A program made the position numbers and the translations under genes. From positions 20,320 to 84,319 of the forward strand of contig JAHAYL010000002.1 of NCBI GenBank assembly GCA_018384065.1: a stretch of DNA of 64,000 bases, given 5' to 3'. This stretch comes from Oxalobacter sp. (GTDB lineage Bacteria > Pseudomonadota > Gammaproteobacteria > Burkholderiales > Burkholderiaceae_D). The notes beneath the pieces were generated by a model. That model made no database searches, had not been told where the DNA came from, and saw nothing but the letters and a program-made list of their open reading frames with translations. This document shows, piece after piece, positions 63,462 through 64,000 of this stretch (positions within the stretch are counted from its first letter, which is position 1; each line of letters starts with the position of its first letter).

Positions 63462-63476
63462 TGGCACAGCATTTGC
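63462..63476 (+). promoter_or_regulatory. Rightward sigma-54-type promoter of the OFA transporter
   Basis: TGGCACAGCATTTGC matches the sigma-54 consensus TGGCAC-N5-TTGC with GG and GC 12 bases apart. Transcription would start near 63487, giving a leader of about 106 bases before the ATG at 63593. It would need an enhancer-binding ATPase. Confidence 0.78.
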
Positions 63477-63592
63477 TTCACATATCAATGATCTTTGCAT
63501 CTGCAAAGAGGGGCTGTGTGTTGTTGAACCGATAATGTATGACAGCAGACAGAAATTTCTTTGTGAGAATAGTTCTTAAGGAGAGTAGAGCT

Positions 63593-64000
63593 ATGGCTAC
63601 AGAAGAAAAGTACCCTAACCGGGTAATACAGCTTTTCCTCGGTATCACCTGTATGGCTACCGTGGCAAACTGTCAGTATGGCTGGACCCTGTTTGTCGGC
63701 CCAATCGAAGATAAATACCATTGGGCCCGTGCTGCAATTCAGTTGTCTTTTACGATTTTCCTGATTTTCGAAACCTGGCTGGTTCCTCTCGAAGGCTGGG
63801 GCGTTGACAAATTCGGTCCTCGTCCTGTCATTATCTTCGGCGCAATCCTGGTCACCATCGGCTGGATCATCTTCTCCATCGCTTCCAGCCTGGGCGTCCT
63901 GTACGCTGCACAGGTCCTGACAGGTGCCGGCGCGGGTGCTGTTTACGGTACCTGCTCAGGTAACTCCCTGAAATGGTTCCCGGACAAACGTGGTCTGGCA
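63593..64000 (+). CDS. OFA-family major facilitator, OxlT-like, N-terminal part
   Basis: The gene runs off the window after 136 codons. AAGGAGAG lies 8 bases before the ATG. Four membrane helices are seen (VIQLFLGITCMATVANCQYGW, IQLSFTIFLIFETWLV, GPRPVIIFGAILVTIGWIIF, VLYAAQVLTGAGAGAVYGTC). VDKFGPRP and the final NSLKWFPDKRGLA match the oxalate:formate antiporter group (OFA), including WFPDKRGLA of Oxalobacter OxlT, but the N-terminus differs from OxlT itself, so this is a paralogue. Substrate unknown; an organic anion is likely. It is probably sigma-54-dependent. Confidence 0.88.
   Translation, partial: MATEEKYPNRVIQLFLGITCMATVANCQYGWTLFVGPIEDKYHWARAAIQLSFTIFLIFETWLVPLEGWGVDKFGPRPVIIFGAILVTIGWIIFSIASSLGVLYAAQVLTGAGAGAVYGTCSGNSLKWFPDKRGLA

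Larger units (their letters stand above)
62941..63592. other. 652-base gene-free control region
   Basis: Between the tRNA terminator and the OFA transporter there is no convincing gene. The region holds a GTCAA repeat array (62963-63012), a leftward terminator (63291-63326), two divergent sigma-54-type promoters (63377-63391 and 63462-63476) and a TTGAA-A-TTCAA dyad in between them. A rightward reading frame of 109 codons (63008-63337) runs through the terminator and has no good ribosome binding site, so I do not count it as a gene. Confidence 0.75.

Overview
This 64 kb window is a chromosomal piece of a Gram-negative betaproteobacterium of the order Burkholderiales, most likely Oxalobacter or a close relative. 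The evidence is the gene order fur / bamE-like / dapB / leuS / lptE / holA / proA, an outer-membrane porin and LptE, a CIRCE-controlled groESL with hrcA in the same window, the rpsU-yqeY-dnaG-rpoD operon, and at the right edge the start of an OFA-family major facilitator related to the oxalate:formate antiporter OxlT. The genus is an inference from protein resemblance, not a measured result.

Layout. 1-11.9 kb: the end of hrcA, then a long leftward housekeeping block (pyrF, a separate pabC-like gene, a fused pabA-pabB, an rRNA methyltransferase, proA, holA, lptE, leuS, dapB). 12.0-17.25 kb: a compact AT-rich integrative element with a P4-type tyrosine integrase, an AlpA-type regulator, two winged-helix proteins, four identical spaced palindromes, two small terminase-like GNPSGRP/KAGG proteins and several unknown genes; it appears to have split dapB from the bamE-like gene. 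17.3-29.9 kb: bamE-like, fur, a ClC channel, groESL, the feo ferrous iron operon (two feoA, feoB, two Cys-rich FeoB-associated proteins), a porin, a second Fur-family regulator paired with a His/Cys-rich membrane protein, and a phosphopantetheinyl transferase. 30-45.6 kb: a Sel1 protein, a DASS transporter, a short exbB-exbD-tonB operon, a metallophosphoesterase, an acetyltransferase-cupin operon divergent from a LysR gene, an FtsK-like protein that has lost its ATPase motifs, a nucleoside deaminase with a membrane-like N-terminus, an S24-type repressor with altered catalytic residues, PhzF, and an XRE regulator with a TDT-family transporter. 45.7-53.2 kb: mostly small unknown genes around an orphan CARF protein of the Cas_NE0113 family, a histone-deacetylase-like enzyme, a protein of twenty 24-residue DUF4116-type repeats, and two secreted unknown proteins. 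53.2-64 kb: a LysR gene, metE with a structured leader, rpsU-yqeY-dnaG-rpoD, tRNA-Ile(CAU), and a gene-free 650 bp control region before the OFA transporter.

The most interesting region is 62.9-63.6 kb. It holds four GTCAA repeats at an exact 11 bp period plus an inverted copy, and two divergent promoters of the sigma-54 (-24 GG / -12 GC) type. The rightward one reads into the OFA transporter. The leftward one is followed about 75 nt later by an intrinsic terminator with no gene between, which predicts a sigma-54-dependent small RNA. Other leads are the ATPase-dead FtsK homologue, the orphan CARF protein without a visible CRISPR array, and the palindrome array of the integrative element. Starts were chosen by reading ribosome binding sites and family N-termini by eye; no database search was run.
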